A stretch of 64,000 nucleotides of DNA from Eubacterium_F sp003453515 (GTDB taxonomy: Bacteria; Bacillota; Clostridia; Lachnospirales; Lachnospiraceae). The DNA lies in contig CAMOOH010000001.1 in NCBI GenBank assembly GCA_946621195.1, positions 1 through 64,000 on the forward strand, in the 5' to 3' direction. Position numbers and translations under genes: made by a program. The notes under the pieces are model-generated. The model was not told the origin of the DNA. It did not search any database and worked only from the letters and a program-made list of their open reading frames with translations. Shown piece by piece: positions 8,264-17,530 of the stretch (position 1 is the stretch's first letter; the number at the start of each line of letters is the position of its first letter).

Positions 8264-11200
8264 TCAAACCTTTTTTGTTGCCAGCTTCACATCTTCGCCG
8301 TTTATCTTCCATTCCTTTATATTGCCATCCAAGGCACCATACACGACCTCGCTTGCAAGCACCTCATGTGAGATAAGCTCTTCATTTTTCTTAAAAATAT
8401 CTGCGAGCTTATCGTTGCCGTCAAGGTATACACAGATATGATCCATGACCTCATAATCAGCTTCCTTGCGCATGGTCTGTATCTTCGATATCAGCTCTCT
8501 GACAAAGCCCTCCTCTATCAGCTCCTCGGAGAGATCGGTGTCGATGACGACCGTTATACCGCGATCTGTCTCCGATACAAAGCTTTCCATCTGCTTGGAC
8601 TCTATCACAAGATCCTCTCTCGATATGTATTCATCGAGCCCGTCAAGACTGATCTTTAGCTCATTTTTCTCGTTCAGCTCTGCCATTGCAGCGTTGCCGT
8701 CAAGTCCTGCAAGTATGTCCTTTACGGTATTTATATTGCTGCCGAAGCGCTTGCCAAGGGTCTTGAAATTCGGCTTGATCATATAGTCGGTGAAGTCTCC
8801 CACATCGTCTGTGAGTATGACCTCCTTGACGTTGAGCTCATCGGCTATGATATCAATATAAAAATCGGAGAGCTCCTTATCAGCCTTCACATATATCCTT
8901 CCTATCGGCTGACGGTTTTTGATGTTGGCGGTGTTTCTCGCCGCACGCCCGAGCACCACGATCTGCAGAAGCTCTTCCATCTGTGCTTCAAGCTCTGTGT
9001 CTATATACTCCCTTTTTACCTCCGGGAAGTCACACAGATGTATGGACTCCGGTGTATCCTTGTCAAGCTCTCTGACAAGGTTCTGGTATATGCTCTCTGT
9101 CATGAACGGGATCATGGGTGCCGCTGCCTTCGATATCTCGACCAGCGCGGTATACAGGGTCATATAAGCATTTATCTTGTCCTGCTCCATGCCCTTTGCC
9201 CAGAATCTCTCTCTGGAGCGTCTGACATACCAGTTGCTCATCTGCTCAACGAACTCCTGAAGAGCCTTGGCAGTCTCCGGTATGCGGTAGTTCATCAGAT
9301 TGTCATCGACTGTCTCTATCGTCGAGTACAGCTTTGACAAAAGCCATTTATCTATCACGGCAAGCTTGTCATATTCAAGCTTATACTTTGTCGCATCGAA
9401 GTCATCTATATTGGCGTAGAGCACGAAAAATGCGTACGTGTTCCAGAGCGTTCCCATGAACTTGCGCTGTCCCTCGGTGACAGCCTTGCCGTGGAAACGG
9501 TTGGGCAGCCAGGGCGCCGAATTTATATAAAAATACCATCTTATCGCGTCCGCGCCATAGGTTCCGAGTGCCTCCATCGGATCGACGGCATTTCCCTTTG
9601 ACTTGCTCATCTTCTGTCCGTTCTCATCCTGGACATGACCCAAAACTATGACATTCTCGTACGGCGCTTTGTTGAAAAGAAGCGTCGACTCAGCAAGCAG
9701 TGAGTAAAACCATCCTCTCGTCTGATCCACCGCCTCGGAGATGAACTGAGCGGGGAACTGCTGCTCAAAAAGCTCCTTGTTCTCAAAGGGATAGTGATGC
9801 TGTGCAAAGGGCATCGCTCCGGAATCAAACCAGCAGTCGATAACCTCCGGCACCCTCCTCATGGTCTTGCCGCACTTCGGGCACTTACAGGTGATCTCAT
9901 CTATATACGGGCGGTGAAGCTCTACCTTGGCTGCCCCCGGATCACCTGATTTTTCAGCAAGCTCAGCCCTGCTGCCTATGGATATCTGCTCGCCGCACTC
10001 CTCGCACTCCCAGATGTTGAGAGGAGTTCCCCAGTAGCGGTTACGCGAAACAGCCCAGTCCTGGATATTCTCCAGCCAGTCACCGAATCTTCCCGATCCT
10101 ATGGACTCGGGGATCCAGTTGATAGTCTTGTTGTTGGCGATGAGATCGTCACGCACCTTGGTCATCTCGATATACCATGACTCTCTTGCATAGTATATGA
10201 GCGGAGTATCGCATCTCCAGCAGTAGGGATAATCGTGCTCAAACTTCGGAGCGGAAAACAATAGTCCCCCGGCATCGAGATCCTTAAGCACCATCGGGTC
10301 CGCCTTCTTGACAAATACGCCCGCATACGGCGTCTCCTCGGTAAGATTTCCCTTGTCATCGACAAACTGTACAAACGGAAGGTCGTATTTTCTTCCCACC
10401 TTGGCATCGTCCTCACCAAACGCGGGAGCGATATGTACGATACCCGTACCATCTGTCATGGTTACATACGAGTCGCAGGTGATGTAGTGACCCTTCTTGT
10501 GCTGCTTCTCACACACAGGCTCTACAAAGTCAAATAACGGCTCGTACTCCTTCCTTTCAAGATCGGTCCCCTTGAAGGACTCGAGCACCTCGTACGCGCG
10601 CCCGTCCTGTGCGTCGAACTTCTCGGTCAGAGGTCCCAGCACTGTATCAAGCAGCGCCTTGGCCATGTAATATGTATAACCGTCTATAGCCTTTACCTTG
10701 CAATAGGTCTCGTCCGGATTCACACAAAGTGCCACGTTTGAGGGCAGTGTCCACGGAGTCGTCGTCCATGCCAGGAAATACGCATCCTCTCCCCTGACCT
10801 TGAAGCGCACTATCGCCGAACGCTCCTTGACAAGCTTATAGCCCTGAGCCACCTCGTGTGAGGAAAGAGGCGTTCCGCATCGCGGACAGTAGGGAACTAT
10901 CTTGAAGCCCTTGTAGAGAAGTCCCTTGTCCCAGATCTCCTTGAGCGCCCACCACTCGGATTCTATGAAATCATCGTGATATGTGACATAAGGGTTCTCC
11001 ATGTCAGCCCAAAAGCCAACGACATCCGAGAACTCCTCCCACATGCCCTTATACTTCCACACGCTTTCCTTGCACTTGTCTATAAACGGTGCAAGTCCGT
11101 ACTCCTCGATCTGCTCCTTGCCATCGAGTCCCAGAGCCTTCTCGACCTCAAGCTCGACCGGAAGTCCGTGGGTGTCCCAACCCGCCTTGCGCGGTACCTT

Positions 11201-11431
11201 GTACCCCTTCATGGTACGGTATCTCGGGATCATATCCTTGATGACACGCGTCAGCACATGTCCGATATGCGGCTTTCCGTTGGCTGTCGGCGGACCGTCA
11301 TAGAACATATAGCTCGGAGCATCCTCTCTAAGCTCTATACTCTTTTTAAAAATGTCATTCTCCCGCCAATAATTCTCGATCTCTTTTTCTCTTTCGACGA
11401 AGTTCATATCCGTCGTGACCTTTTTGTACAT
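8264..11431 (-). CDS. ileS: Isoleucyl-tRNA synthetase, type 2 (eukaryote-like)
   Basis: A 1055-residue class I synthetase that charges tRNA-Ile. HIGH is seen in GPPTANGKPHIGH and KMSKS in GQKMSKSKGN, with the editing (CP1) domain between them (TTPWTLPSNVALCV) and zinc-type cysteine pairs CPRCG and CKCPKCG. The length, GWDTHGLPVE instead of GWDCHGLPIE, and the long C-terminal domain are features of type 2 IleRS, the class that is naturally poorly inhibited by mupirocin, rather than the ~930-residue type 1. GGAGG followed by AACTTAAG fixes the start at 11431. thyX ends 38 bases upstream; there is no room for a T-box leader here. Confidence 0.95.
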   Translation of the reverse strand: MYKKVTTDMNFVEREKEIENYWRENDIFKKSIELREDAPSYMFYDGPPTANGKPHIGHVLTRVIKDMIPRYRTMKGYKVPRKAGWDTHGLPVELEVEKALGLDGKEQIEEYGLAPFIDKCKESVWKYKGMWEEFSDVVGFWADMENPYVTYHDDFIESEWWALKEIWDKGLLYKGFKIVPYCPRCGTPLSSHEVAQGYKLVKERSAIVRFKVRGEDAYFLAWTTTPWTLPSNVALCVNPDETYCKVKAIDGYTYYMAKALLDTVLGPLTEKFDAQDGRAYEVLESFKGTDLERKEYEPLFDFVEPVCEKQHKKGHYITCDSYVTMTDGTGIVHIAPAFGEDDAKVGRKYDLPFVQFVDDKGNLTEETPYAGVFVKKADPMVLKDLDAGGLLFSAPKFEHDYPYCWRCDTPLIYYARESWYIEMTKVRDDLIANNKTINWIPESIGSGRFGDWLENIQDWAVSRNRYWGTPLNIWECEECGEQISIGSRAELAEKSGDPGAAKVELHRPYIDEITCKCPKCGKTMRRVPEVIDCWFDSGAMPFAQHHYPFENKELFEQQFPAQFISEAVDQTRGWFYSLLAESTLLFNKAPYENVIVLGHVQDENGQKMSKSKGNAVDPMEALGTYGADAIRWYFYINSAPWLPNRFHGKAVTEGQRKFMGTLWNTYAFFVLYANIDDFDATKYKLEYDKLAVIDKWLLSKLYSTIETVDDNLMNYRIPETAKALQEFVEQMSNWYVRRSRERFWAKGMEQDKINAYMTLYTALVEISKAAAPMIPFMTESIYQNLVRELDKDTPESIHLCDFPEVKREYIDTELEAQMEELLQIVVLGRAARNTANIKNRQPIGRIYVKADKELSDFYIDIIADELNVKEVILTDDVGDFTDYMIKPNFKTLGKRFGSNINTVKDILAGLDGNAAMAELNEKNELKISLDGLDEYISREDLVIESKQMESFVSETDRGITVVIDTDLSEELIEEGFVRELISKIQTMRKEADYEVMDHICVYLDGNDKLADIFKKNEELISHEVLASEVVYGALDGNIKEWKINGEDVKLATKKV

Positions 11432-11469
11432 CTTAAGTTCCTCCCTGATATAGCTGTGAGAATATATGA

Positions 11470-12120
11470 TCAATTCTCCTCATTGATATCTTCAAAAAAT
11501 AACGGCAGCTTTTCCTTAAACTCCCTCAAAGCGATCAGTGCGACCTCTCTCATCTGGGGATGCGCCGCCTTGTCCGTGCGCAGCTTAAAAAAGTTTCTCC
11601 ATGAACGCAGATTCATCGTAATGACTATCTCCGTCTTGAGTGAGTTGGGAAGTACGGAGCGCGCCTCCTGCGGCGTTGCCCCCGCGTCAAGCATCTCAAA
11701 ATATGCCTTTTCGCTCTCTTCCATTGACCGCTTCCATATGTTATATTTTTTCAGATCATCCTCATTATTCAGATCGTATTCAAAGCCACTTGCAAGATCG
11801 ATAACGGATATCTCATTGCCGAATTTATCGCTTGTGTAGTTACAATATCTGGTACTCTCCTGGGAGTAGCTTGCTATCCTGTGGCGGACTATCTCATGTG
11901 TGACTCCTCTGTCACATGTGAATCTCACCGTGATCGCCTCGTGCTCGATCACCGACTCATGACCTCTTCGCAGGATATTGGAGATAAATCTCTCCGCGGA
12001 TCCTTCAGAGATGTTGCTCTCAGACTTATAGCAGACCCTGCCTATCCTCTCGATCTTTTTTATTATCTTTTCATAGTCCTCCATGTCGATTATCTCAACA
12101 GACGGCTTGGTAATATTCAT
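11470..12120 (-). CDS. thyX: Flavin-dependent thymidylate synthase ThyX
   Basis: A 216-residue FAD- and NADPH-dependent thymidylate synthase that makes dTMP from dUMP using methylenetetrahydrofolate, without forming dihydrofolate. The signature RHRxxSxxxxSxR is present as RHRIASYSQESTRY, followed by the C-terminal NLRSWRNFFKLR and AHPQMREVA motifs. GGAG six bases upstream supports the ATG at 12120. It sits between the AbiEi-like gene and ileS with short gaps, probably co-transcribed. Confidence 0.95.
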   Translation of the reverse strand: MNITKPSVEIIDMEDYEKIIKKIERIGRVCYKSESNISEGSAERFISNILRRGHESVIEHEAITVRFTCDRGVTHEIVRHRIASYSQESTRYCNYTSDKFGNEISVIDLASGFEYDLNNEDDLKKYNIWKRSMEESEKAYFEMLDAGATPQEARSVLPNSLKTEIVITMNLRSWRNFFKLRTDKAAHPQMREVALIALREFKEKLPLFFEDINEEN

Positions 12121-12160
12121 CAGCTGCTCCTTTCGTTATCACTCCCGATCCCCGAACCGG

Positions 12161-12763
12161 CTAAGCCAGATACTTTCTTACTATCTGTCCGACTCTCATC
12201 CTGTCGGCATACTCTAAGCATTTTTCAGGTTTGGCGTCGGGATTCTTTTTGTATGCTTCAACTATCTTTTTCAGTTGCGTTACACCTATCTCACTCTCAA
12301 GGCGTATACTGTCACAAATGCTTCTGTCGATCCCGTATACCCTCACGGTAACACCGTTTGCCTTGAAGGTGACCATATCATCCTCAAAGGTCTGCTTGGA
12401 ATAATAGTGCCTTGACACCGGAAACTGAAGCTTCATCCCGCCGCGATCCGTGCGCGCAGTGGCTATATAAAGTCTTTCCGGCTCGCTTTGCAGCAGTCCG
12501 TGATAGTAGCACGCGCTAGGCCCGCATATGACTGCCTTTGGGTTGGTCATACAAGCCTCGATCATTTTATAGTTTTCGGGCTTTGGTATTTTCAAAAAGC
12601 TTCCCCAGTAGTTTCCGTGTGAAACCTTCTCGATATCACCTGCTTCAAGAAGCTCCTTTATGTGTATCGTGGATATCTTCTCATCAAGCATGATCCTGGT
12701 CGGCAGGTAACCTCCTTTTTTCTCAAATAATGAATAGATCTTATCATAGGTTCTTTTAAGCAT
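12161..12763 (-). CDS. AbiEi-like type IV antitoxin-domain protein, orphan
   Basis: A 200-residue protein that looks like the AbiEi antitoxin family. It has an N-terminal winged-helix segment (about 1-60: LPTRIMLDEKISTIHIKELL then GDIEKVSHGNYW) and a C-terminal AbiEi domain with GPSACYYHGLL, VYGIDRSICDSIR and YKKNPDAKPEKCLEYA. In type IV toxin-antitoxin systems the gene is followed by an AbiEii nucleotidyltransferase toxin. Here the next gene, 40 bases on, is thyX, so no toxin is encoded. It may act as a free-standing DNA-binding regulator. AGGAG 11 bases upstream of the ATG is acceptable. An inverted repeat upstream (12812-12839) is a possible operator. Confidence 0.75.
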   Translation of the reverse strand: MLKRTYDKIYSLFEKKGGYLPTRIMLDEKISTIHIKELLEAGDIEKVSHGNYWGSFLKIPKPENYKMIEACMTNPKAVICGPSACYYHGLLQSEPERLYIATARTDRGGMKLQFPVSRHYYSKQTFEDDMVTFKANGVTVRVYGIDRSICDSIRLESEIGVTQLKKIVEAYKKNPDAKPEKCLEYADRMRVGQIVRKYLA

Positions 12764-12811
12764 CTAAACCCACACTCCTATCTCACACCAATGCTGAAAT
12801 ATGATCATGTT

Positions 12812-12839
12812 TTGCGGTAATATATAGTCTGATCCGCAA
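12812..12839. promoter_or_regulatory. Inverted repeat upstream of the AbiEi-like gene, possible operator
   Basis: TTGCGG (12812-12817) and CCGCAA (12834-12839) form an inverted repeat with a 16-base A/T-rich spacer, about 50 bases before the AbiEi-like start. AbiEi antitoxins are known to repress their own promoters through inverted repeats. The match is only six bases per arm, so this is a suggestion. Confidence 0.3.
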
Positions 12840-12863
12840 TATGGCTCAGCTGCGCCCCCTCTG

Positions 12864-15311
12864 TCACAACACCATGATGTACATAAGATACAGCTTTTTG
12901 AAAAGCCTTGCATCTCTATAGCCGTGACGGCATATATCCTCATAGACCTCCCTGAACTTGAAGCACTCCTGTTCGCTTAAGTCATCCGGGCCGAACGCGG
13001 CGTGGAATACAACATCCACATAGAAGTCTATCTCTTCGCCGGACATGGACAAAGCCTCCTTAAGCTCCGCTTTCAACTCGTCCATCGTCTGTCCGTAGTA
13101 TCTCACGCCCTTCCCCGCAAAATACGGAACAAGATGGCGATGCGTCATCCTGACTCTTCTTTTTTTGTTTTTGAGATCTGAAAGGCTTCGTCTGAAAAGA
13201 TACTTTCTTATCCTTCTCTGTATCTCCAGAATCGCTGCCATCACAAGCAATATTATAACAATAATTACAATAATATGCAAGACCCCTGATTTTTCAGGTG
13301 AGGAAGCAAGCTCACCGCCGTCAAGTCCCTGCTCCTTTGGCCCATCCTCTTCCTCGTTGCCCTCTATATCCTCGAATTCCATGCTCTCATCGGGTTTTTC
13401 GGTCACCATCGGAGTCGGAGTGACCTCGGCAGGTCCGTCTCCCTGACCCGCTCCGTCGGAGTAGCCTCCGGAATCATTTTCCTCGGAGCCCTGCTGCTCC
13501 CCGCGTCCCGGCGTGGTCTCAAACGTCACAAAGCCGTATCTGGGATCGTATACCTCTATCCACGCGTGAGCATCATAGTCGGGAATACTTATCTCTCCCG
13601 GAATACCCTCGTTCAGCTCATCGGGCGATATATACAGCCCCTCCACATATCTTGTCGGTATCCCCACGCTTCTGAGCAGTATGGCTGCGGCAGTCGCGTA
13701 GTATGTACAATATCCCTTCTTGCTCTCCTTCAAAAAGTACTCGACCGTATCTCTGTCTGACGGCGTGCGCCCCGGCGATTCGGAATACGTGGTATCCCTT
13801 GAGATATAGCTCCTTACTGCCTTAAGTATGTCGCTTATATCTCCCTCGCCCTCCTCGTACTGCCTGATGACCGCGGCGTACTCCGACTTGAACTCATCAC
13901 ATATACTCTTCAGATTGTCGGGGATCTGCAAATAGTACTTTCTTGCAAATGTCCCGAGCGCCTCGCTCTGCTCCGTATAGGTCGTCCAAAATACCGGATC
14001 GACCAGATCCTCGGACGAGTTCATCAAAAGCCGCCTGATCATATATGAATAGTTTAAGTAGTATTCCTCGTCGTACTCGATCCCCGGGACCCTTGTGCGA
14101 AGATGTCCGTCGTTCCCGGTCATATACGCCTGCGAGGGCAGCACCGGTATCAGGTAGTCCCCCGCTCCGAATGCGATATTTCTGATATGCAGGTTGCCCA
14201 AGCTCCACAGGTTATCGGCACCTGTTTTTTCGTTGTCACCTACATCGTTTCTCAGCTGCACATGATATGAATCCGGCGTGATATTTTTCGAAGAAAGTAC
14301 AGCCAGATCCTGCTTGTACTGCGAATCCTTTTTGTTCGAGCTCCACTTATTGTCCTCATATACATTGGCGACAAAGCTCTTCAAATACAGTCCGTAATTT
14401 GCGTTGACATCACCGGACAGCTTGATGAGAGTCTTGCCTGTGTGGTTCACATCCGCCTTTTTACCGATCTTACCGTATTCGATGGCGGAGTCGCCCCAGT
14501 GCGCGCGGATCCATGCAAATATATCCTCCGAGCTCCAGGTTGCGAGCGAGGTGATGGTGTTTTTTGTCTCCAGCAGCTTTCCCTTGCCGCCCTCATACCT
14601 CGACGGCGGAACTATCACATATGAGATCAAGCCGCCTAACAGTCCTATCATTATCAATATGACGGATAGCTTCTGTCTGAGTCTGCGATCCGTCGAATTG
14701 GTCTTTTGCTGCCTTGTTCCTATGATGGCGACCAGCATGACGAGATAGACCAGCACATCCGTAAAGTAGCCTATCCTTCCGACATACATCGGCAGTATCA
14801 CAAAGGGAAGCGTGCATATGACAAACACTCCCGAGCGCCTTTTTCTGTAGAAAAATGCACTGACCACCGCCACCAGGAATACTCCGAGTATGACAAGCAC
14901 CAGTGTGGTCGAAAAATTGACCGACACCTCTTCTTTGTTTTTATATGTTAAAAGTGCGAGGTTACTTCCGGTGAAATTCATGAACTCCTTCAAAAAGCTG
15001 TTCACTACTGTTATAAAGCCCTTGTAGAGCTCATCGCGGAAGCGGAACGCCAGCATCACATAGAATACAAGCAGTCCGCCGATGCCGTAAAGCTTTCCCC
15101 TGCGCATCGTCTCCAGTACGGAAAAAAGGGCATAGAAAAGAACCGTTCCTATCCCGATAAAGGATAAAAACAGCGTCCTGTCATAAACCAGTTCAAGCGC
15201 CGTGGCCGTACAGGTGATCGAGGCTGATACACCCAAAAAGACCATCAGCATTTGGACAAGTTCCATGAAAGCATTTACCAATTTATTGGATCGCTTTACC
15301 AAAACTGTCAC
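12864..15311 (-). CDS. Membrane-anchored transglutaminase-like protein (TgpA-type)
   Basis: An 815-residue membrane protein. About seven helices (residues ~15-235) come first, then an extracytoplasmic region with a transglutaminase-like core, a Pro/Glu/Asp-rich linker, one more helix (~690-712) and a cytoplasmic tail. The catalytic Cys535 is in KKGYCTYYATAAAILL and His582 in YDAHAWIEVYD. The third residue, usually Asp in DPTP, is Glu in FETTPG. The start is either GTG 15311 or TTG 15302: AGAGG touches the GTG but is about six bases from the TTG. It overlaps the DUF58 gene by up to 29 bases and forms the usual MoxR-DUF58-transglutaminase operon, whose exact role in Clostridia is not known. Confidence 0.85.
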   Translation of the reverse strand: MTVLVKRSNKLVNAFMELVQMLMVFLGVSASITCTATALELVYDRTLFLSFIGIGTVLFYALFSVLETMRRGKLYGIGGLLVFYVMLAFRFRDELYKGFITVVNSFLKEFMNFTGSNLALLTYKNKEEVSVNFSTTLVLVILGVFLVAVVSAFFYRKRRSGVFVICTLPFVILPMYVGRIGYFTDVLVYLVMLVAIIGTRQQKTNSTDRRLRQKLSVILIMIGLLGGLISYVIVPPSRYEGGKGKLLETKNTITSLATWSSEDIFAWIRAHWGDSAIEYGKIGKKADVNHTGKTLIKLSGDVNANYGLYLKSFVANVYEDNKWSSNKKDSQYKQDLAVLSSKNITPDSYHVQLRNDVGDNEKTGADNLWSLGNLHIRNIAFGAGDYLIPVLPSQAYMTGNDGHLRTRVPGIEYDEEYYLNYSYMIRRLLMNSSEDLVDPVFWTTYTEQSEALGTFARKYYLQIPDNLKSICDEFKSEYAAVIRQYEEGEGDISDILKAVRSYISRDTTYSESPGRTPSDRDTVEYFLKESKKGYCTYYATAAAILLRSVGIPTRYVEGLYISPDELNEGIPGEISIPDYDAHAWIEVYDPRYGFVTFETTPGRGEQQGSEENDSGGYSDGAGQGDGPAEVTPTPMVTEKPDESMEFEDIEGNEEEDGPKEQGLDGGELASSPEKSGVLHIIVIIVIILLVMAAILEIQRRIRKYLFRRSLSDLKNKKRRVRMTHRHLVPYFAGKGVRYYGQTMDELKAELKEALSMSGEEIDFYVDVVFHAAFGPDDLSEQECFKFREVYEDICRHGYRDARLFKKLYLMYIMVL

Positions 15312-16413
15312 CTCTTAAATCCATTACTTCAAGACGGTTTCTCGTCAGTCCTATACCTTCCAGATCTCCGTGATCGCAAACCGTCAGATACATAGCCGAA
15401 TCCAGTGTCCTGCCCTGTTCCCATGCCAGATAGGCATCCACGAGCTCCGACGAATTATCGGTGGTCGTAAGCCTGAACAGATCCTGAAACATCCACAGCA
15501 GCTCCTCCTCGTGCTCGACAAGCCTCTCCTCGACCACATCGTTCACTCTGTCATACCATATGTAATGCTGTGGGACCTTGTGCTCTATCATGTACAGCGA
15601 GATGGAGTATATGCCCTGTACTAAGAGATTTGCATTTTTATGCTTTATCTCATGCTCCCCCTCCACACACAGGTCTATGAAGATATGCAATGCCTTTGCC
15701 AGAGGAAGTGAGCCGTCCTTTACCATAAGCGAGCCCGTCTTTGAGCTCAGCTTCCAGTGAATGCGCTGTATCTTGTCCCCGTCCGTATACTCTCTTATGT
15801 CAAAGACCTCGGAGGGATCGTCTCCCTTTTTATACAGCGAGAACCTGTCGGAATCCTGATCGGTCTCGTTGTACCACTTGTCCTTGCCGAGATAGTAGTC
15901 CTTGGTCGGCGGGAGCACAAGCACGTGCTGTGTGGGATAATTTTTCCCGATCGTCCAAGCAAAGATGCTCAGATAATCGTATATCCTGACCTTGTCGACC
16001 TTGATCGCGAGGTCACCGCAGTTTTCCATCGGGACAACTATACGCCGGTCTCTTTTTCTGCCGGCATCGACGGAAAACCTGACCTTGAGCCTGCCCTTTT
16101 CTCCGGAAAATACATTGACATATCTGACCCTCACCACTCCCTTGGTGATTGGAAGAAATCGGTTGCGATTTTCCACGGAAAGTGTGATCGCCGCTCTCGC
16201 AGGCTTCTCCATACTGTCCTTCTCTGAGACCGGATTCTTGGCATCCACCGCCGCCGATACCCTCGTCCTCATGAAGATCAAAAACAGGAACATAAAAATA
16301 GGTATCCAAAACAGTATGCCCGCTATGGCAACCGTGCCGAATTCAAGATAAAATACACATATAAATATCCCTATCAGACCAAGCAGGATATAAAGAACAG
16401 TTCCAAATGTCAT
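15283..16413 (-). CDS. DUF58 domain membrane protein
   Basis: A 376-residue protein with two N-terminal membrane helices (~5-48) followed by a DUF58 (VWA-related) domain. The family hallmark is seen as EYTDGDKIQRIHWKLSS, then KTGSLMVKDGSLP. A longer open frame to 16554 would run 120 bases into moxR; the ATG at 16413, with GAGGGG nine bases before it, gives the normal N-terminus. DUF58 proteins occur with MoxR ATPases and transglutaminases, as here, and are thought to be substrates or partners of the ATPase; the biochemical function is unproven. Confidence 0.88.
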   Translation of the reverse strand: MTFGTVLYILLGLIGIFICVFYLEFGTVAIAGILFWIPIFMFLFLIFMRTRVSAAVDAKNPVSEKDSMEKPARAAITLSVENRNRFLPITKGVVRVRYVNVFSGEKGRLKVRFSVDAGRKRDRRIVVPMENCGDLAIKVDKVRIYDYLSIFAWTIGKNYPTQHVLVLPPTKDYYLGKDKWYNETDQDSDRFSLYKKGDDPSEVFDIREYTDGDKIQRIHWKLSSKTGSLMVKDGSLPLAKALHIFIDLCVEGEHEIKHKNANLLVQGIYSISLYMIEHKVPQHYIWYDRVNDVVEERLVEHEEELLWMFQDLFRLTTTDNSSELVDAYLAWEQGRTLDSAMYLTVCDHGDLEGIGLTRNRLEVMDLRGDSFGKAIQ

Positions 16414-16432
16414 ATCAGAATTCCCCTCAACC

Positions 16433-17362
16433 TTACGCCAGCTTCGGTGCCGGAACACGCCCCACGATCTCTTCGATGATATCCTCTTCACTGACGTGCG
16501 CCATACGCGCCTTTCCGTTGAGCAGTACGCGGTGGGCAAGCACGGCACCGGCAACTCCCTTCACATCCTCGGGAAGTACGAACGCGCGTCCCGCAACATA
16601 AGCCCTTGCTCTGGACATATCCATAAGGGCAAGTGTACCTCTGGGGCTCACTCCCAGCGAGAGCATCGCATGGTTTCTCGTGCCGTCGACTATTCGGGAA
16701 AGATAGGTAAGCACCTTGTCGTCAACGTGGATCTGCTTTACCTGCTCCTGCATCGCAACAAGCTCCTTTTTGGAAATGATCTCACGCACAAGGTCGAGCG
16801 GATTGGTCTCCTGACGCTCCCTGATAAGCCTCATTTCCTCCTCCATCGTCGGATATCCCATGGAGATCCTTATCATAAAACGATCCAGCTGTGACTCGGG
16901 AAGCATCTGTGTTCCCGCCGAGCCGACAGGATTCTGTGTAGCCATAACTATAAACGGCACGGGAAGCTGTCTGGTCACACCGTCTACAGTGACCTGACCC
17001 TCCTCCATGACCTCCAGAAGCGCCGACTGGGTCTTGGTAGATGTACGGTTGATCTCGTCCGCGAGCAAAAGGTTACACAGTATTGCCCCCGGCTTGTACT
17101 GGTACTCGCCGTCCGGTCCTATCATGTTGAAGCCGACCACATCACTCGGAAGTACGTCGGGCGTAAACTGGAGTCTTCTCTCGGTCAGCTCCATTGCTCT
17201 TGAAAAGGCTACCGCAAGGGTGGTCTTCCCGACTCCGGGCACATCCTCGATAAGTATATGTCCACCGGCAAGTATGGCTGTCATGACCAGACGTATCTCC
17301 TTTTCCTTGCCTCGTATGACCTGTCCAACCTCATGCATGATCTGTTCAGTTCTCTCGTTCAT
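16433..17362 (-). CDS. MoxR-family AAA+ ATPase
   Basis: A 309-residue AAA+ ATPase of the MoxR class. Walker A is EDVPGVGKTTL, Walker B is LLLADEINRTSTKTQSALLE, with sensor 1 in VMATQNPVGSAGTQMLPES and the C-terminal lid with LSLGVSPRGTLAL. MoxR proteins act as chaperone-like ATPases that assemble or activate partner proteins, usually DUF58 or VWA proteins encoded next to them. It is the first gene of the three-gene operon, with 19 bases to the DUF58 gene. Confidence 0.92.
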   Translation of the reverse strand: MNERTEQIMHEVGQVIRGKEKEIRLVMTAILAGGHILIEDVPGVGKTTLAVAFSRAMELTERRLQFTPDVLPSDVVGFNMIGPDGEYQYKPGAILCNLLLADEINRTSTKTQSALLEVMEEGQVTVDGVTRQLPVPFIVMATQNPVGSAGTQMLPESQLDRFMIRISMGYPTMEEEMRLIRERQETNPLDLVREIISKKELVAMQEQVKQIHVDDKVLTYLSRIVDGTRNHAMLSLGVSPRGTLALMDMSRARAYVAGRAFVLPEDVKGVAGAVLAHRVLLNGKARMAHVSEEDIIEEIVGRVPAPKLA

Positions 17363-17445
17363 TTTTCCACCATTCCTTTATATTCTGTATTTCCGGTTAC
17401 TGTTTTCATCGGTCGATCCGTGTTACTTTTCCTTAATCGCTATGA

Positions 17446-17472
17446 AAGCTCGGATAACCGGTATCCGAGCTT
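17446..17472. repeat. Perfect palindrome in the murA-moxR interval
   Basis: AAGCTCGGATA and its exact complement flank a five-base loop. The hairpin is about 60 bases downstream of the murA stop on the minus strand and is followed there by TTTCAT, a poor U-tract. It may end the murA transcript or protect its 3' end. The rest of the 168-base gap shows nothing clear. Confidence 0.5.
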
Positions 17473-17530
17473 GCCCTGCAAACACTACTCATCTATGATC
17501 TCTGTCGGGGAAAACACAGATACATAAGCA

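Noticed and set aside
11432..11469. T-box riboswitch before ileS (also before trpS and metG)
   Set aside because: The intergenic gaps are only 15 to 40 bases and no T-box sequence is present.
10976..11839. 287-codon plus-strand frame across ileS and thyX
   Set aside because: It crosses two well-supported minus-strand genes and shows no family similarity.
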